Below, in pieces: positions 5,999 through 6,316 of a stretch of DNA of 6,316 nucleotides. The notes under the pieces are model-generated. The model was not told the DNA's origin and made no database searches. It saw nothing but the letters and a program-made list of their open reading frames with translations. Origin of the DNA: Chitinophagaceae bacterium (GTDB taxonomy: Bacteria; Bacteroidota; Bacteroidia; Chitinophagales; Chitinophagaceae); contig JACVCQ010000156.1 in assembly GCA_016741945.1 (NCBI GenBank), forward strand, positions 1-6,316, given 5' to 3'. The translations under genes were made by a program, and so were the position numbers. Numbering within the stretch: position 1 is the first letter of the stretch; the number at the start of each line of letters is the position of its first letter.

Positions 5999-6316
5999 AT
6001 GAAGATATCGAATGAAACAAAAGTGGGGGCACTCACTGCCGTAGCTATCACCTTACTGATACTCGGCTTTAATTTCCTGAAAGGAAAAACCCTCTTCAAG
6101 ACCGGTAATATTATTTATGCAAAATATACGGATACCAAAGGTATTATGGTATCGAACGGTGTATTTATCAATGGGTTTCAAGTGGGTTCTGTTTATGATA
6201 TAGAAAATGCAGATAAAAACCTATCTGCTATTGTAGTAGCTATCAAACTAAAAGACAATTATAATATTCCAGCGAATTCTATAGCCAGCATCAAAGAAAA
6301 CCCTTTGGGCAATGCC
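5999..6316 (+). CDS. mlaD: MlaD-family MCE lipid-transport protein (5' part only)
   Basis: The frame opens at ATG 5999 and remains open to the window end (106 codons, no stop). MCE proteins are inner-membrane-anchored periplasmic lipid-binding subunits that work with an MlaE/MlaF-type ABC transporter in moving phospholipids between membranes. The product starts MKISNETKVGALTA, has one transmembrane anchor at about residues 9-25, then the MCE domain from ~38: YAKYTDTKGIMVSNGVFING followed by FQVGSVYDI, the usual G-(L/I)-x-x-(G/N)-x-x-V-x-(I/N)-G-x-x-VG-x-V pattern. It lies downstream of the amidase gene in the same direction, an arrangement common in Bacteroidota to my knowledge. The start is chosen because it places the anchor at the N-terminus as in the family. 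The symbol is by family; an Mce4-like or other MCE paralogue is possible. Confidence 0.9.
   Translation, partial: MKISNETKVGALTAVAITLLILGFNFLKGKTLFKTGNIIYAKYTDTKGIMVSNGVFINGFQVGSVYDIENADKNLSAIVVAIKLKDNYNIPANSIASIKENPLGNA

Noticed and set aside
1..6316. Search for tRNA, rRNA, CRISPR, insertion sequence ends, phage or defence genes.
   Set aside because: No cloverleaf, regularly spaced direct repeats, transposase motifs or defence domains were seen; all long frames are accounted for by housekeeping or envelope genes.

Overview
The window looks like a piece of chromosome from a Bacteroidota species, most likely Chitinophagaceae (a Sediminibacterium-like relative is my inference from protein style, not a database result). 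The evidence is a gliding-motility/type IX secretion C-terminal domain (CHU_C type), an AT-rich sequence, matches to the Bacteroidota promoter element TAnnTTTG, the absence of obvious Shine-Dalgarno sequences, and the characteristic neighbourhood lptD / N-acetylmuramoyl-L-alanine amidase / mlaD-like MCE gene. No mobile element, CRISPR array, tRNA or rRNA was seen.

Layout. 1-738 (+) is the 3' end of a large secreted protein with repeated Ig-like modules and a type B T9SS sorting domain. 790-1482 (+) is ung, uracil-DNA glycosylase, and 1479-2252 (+) is a PlsC-family 1-acylglycerol-3-phosphate acyltransferase that overlaps ung by four bases. 4935-2236 (-) is an LptD-like LPS-assembly outer-membrane protein converging on plsC; the two genes overlap tail to tail by 17 bp. 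5000-5941 (+) is a secreted Amidase_3 peptidoglycan hydrolase, divergent from lptD. 5999-6316 (+) is the 5' part of an MlaD-like MCE protein that runs off the window and has no stop codon inside it.

The most notable point is that the lptD reading frame is cut by one in-frame TAA at 3967-3969 (codon 323 of 900). The frame is otherwise open for the full family length on both sides, and the product on each side reads as continuous LptD. By family pattern the stop stands where a tyrosine is expected, so one base change would explain it. This is either a base-call/assembly error, a strain-level nonsense mutation or a very young pseudogene; LptD is normally essential where LPS is made, so the error explanation deserves first testing.

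Functionally the right two thirds of the window is an envelope-biogenesis cluster: phospholipid synthesis (plsC), LPS insertion in the outer membrane (lptD), peptidoglycan turnover (amidase) and lipid trafficking (mlaD). A second point of interest is a 30-bp inverted repeat that overlaps the putative mlaD -7 element and ends directly at its start codon. Apart from these points the region looks like ordinary core chromosome; I did not find a previously undescribed system.
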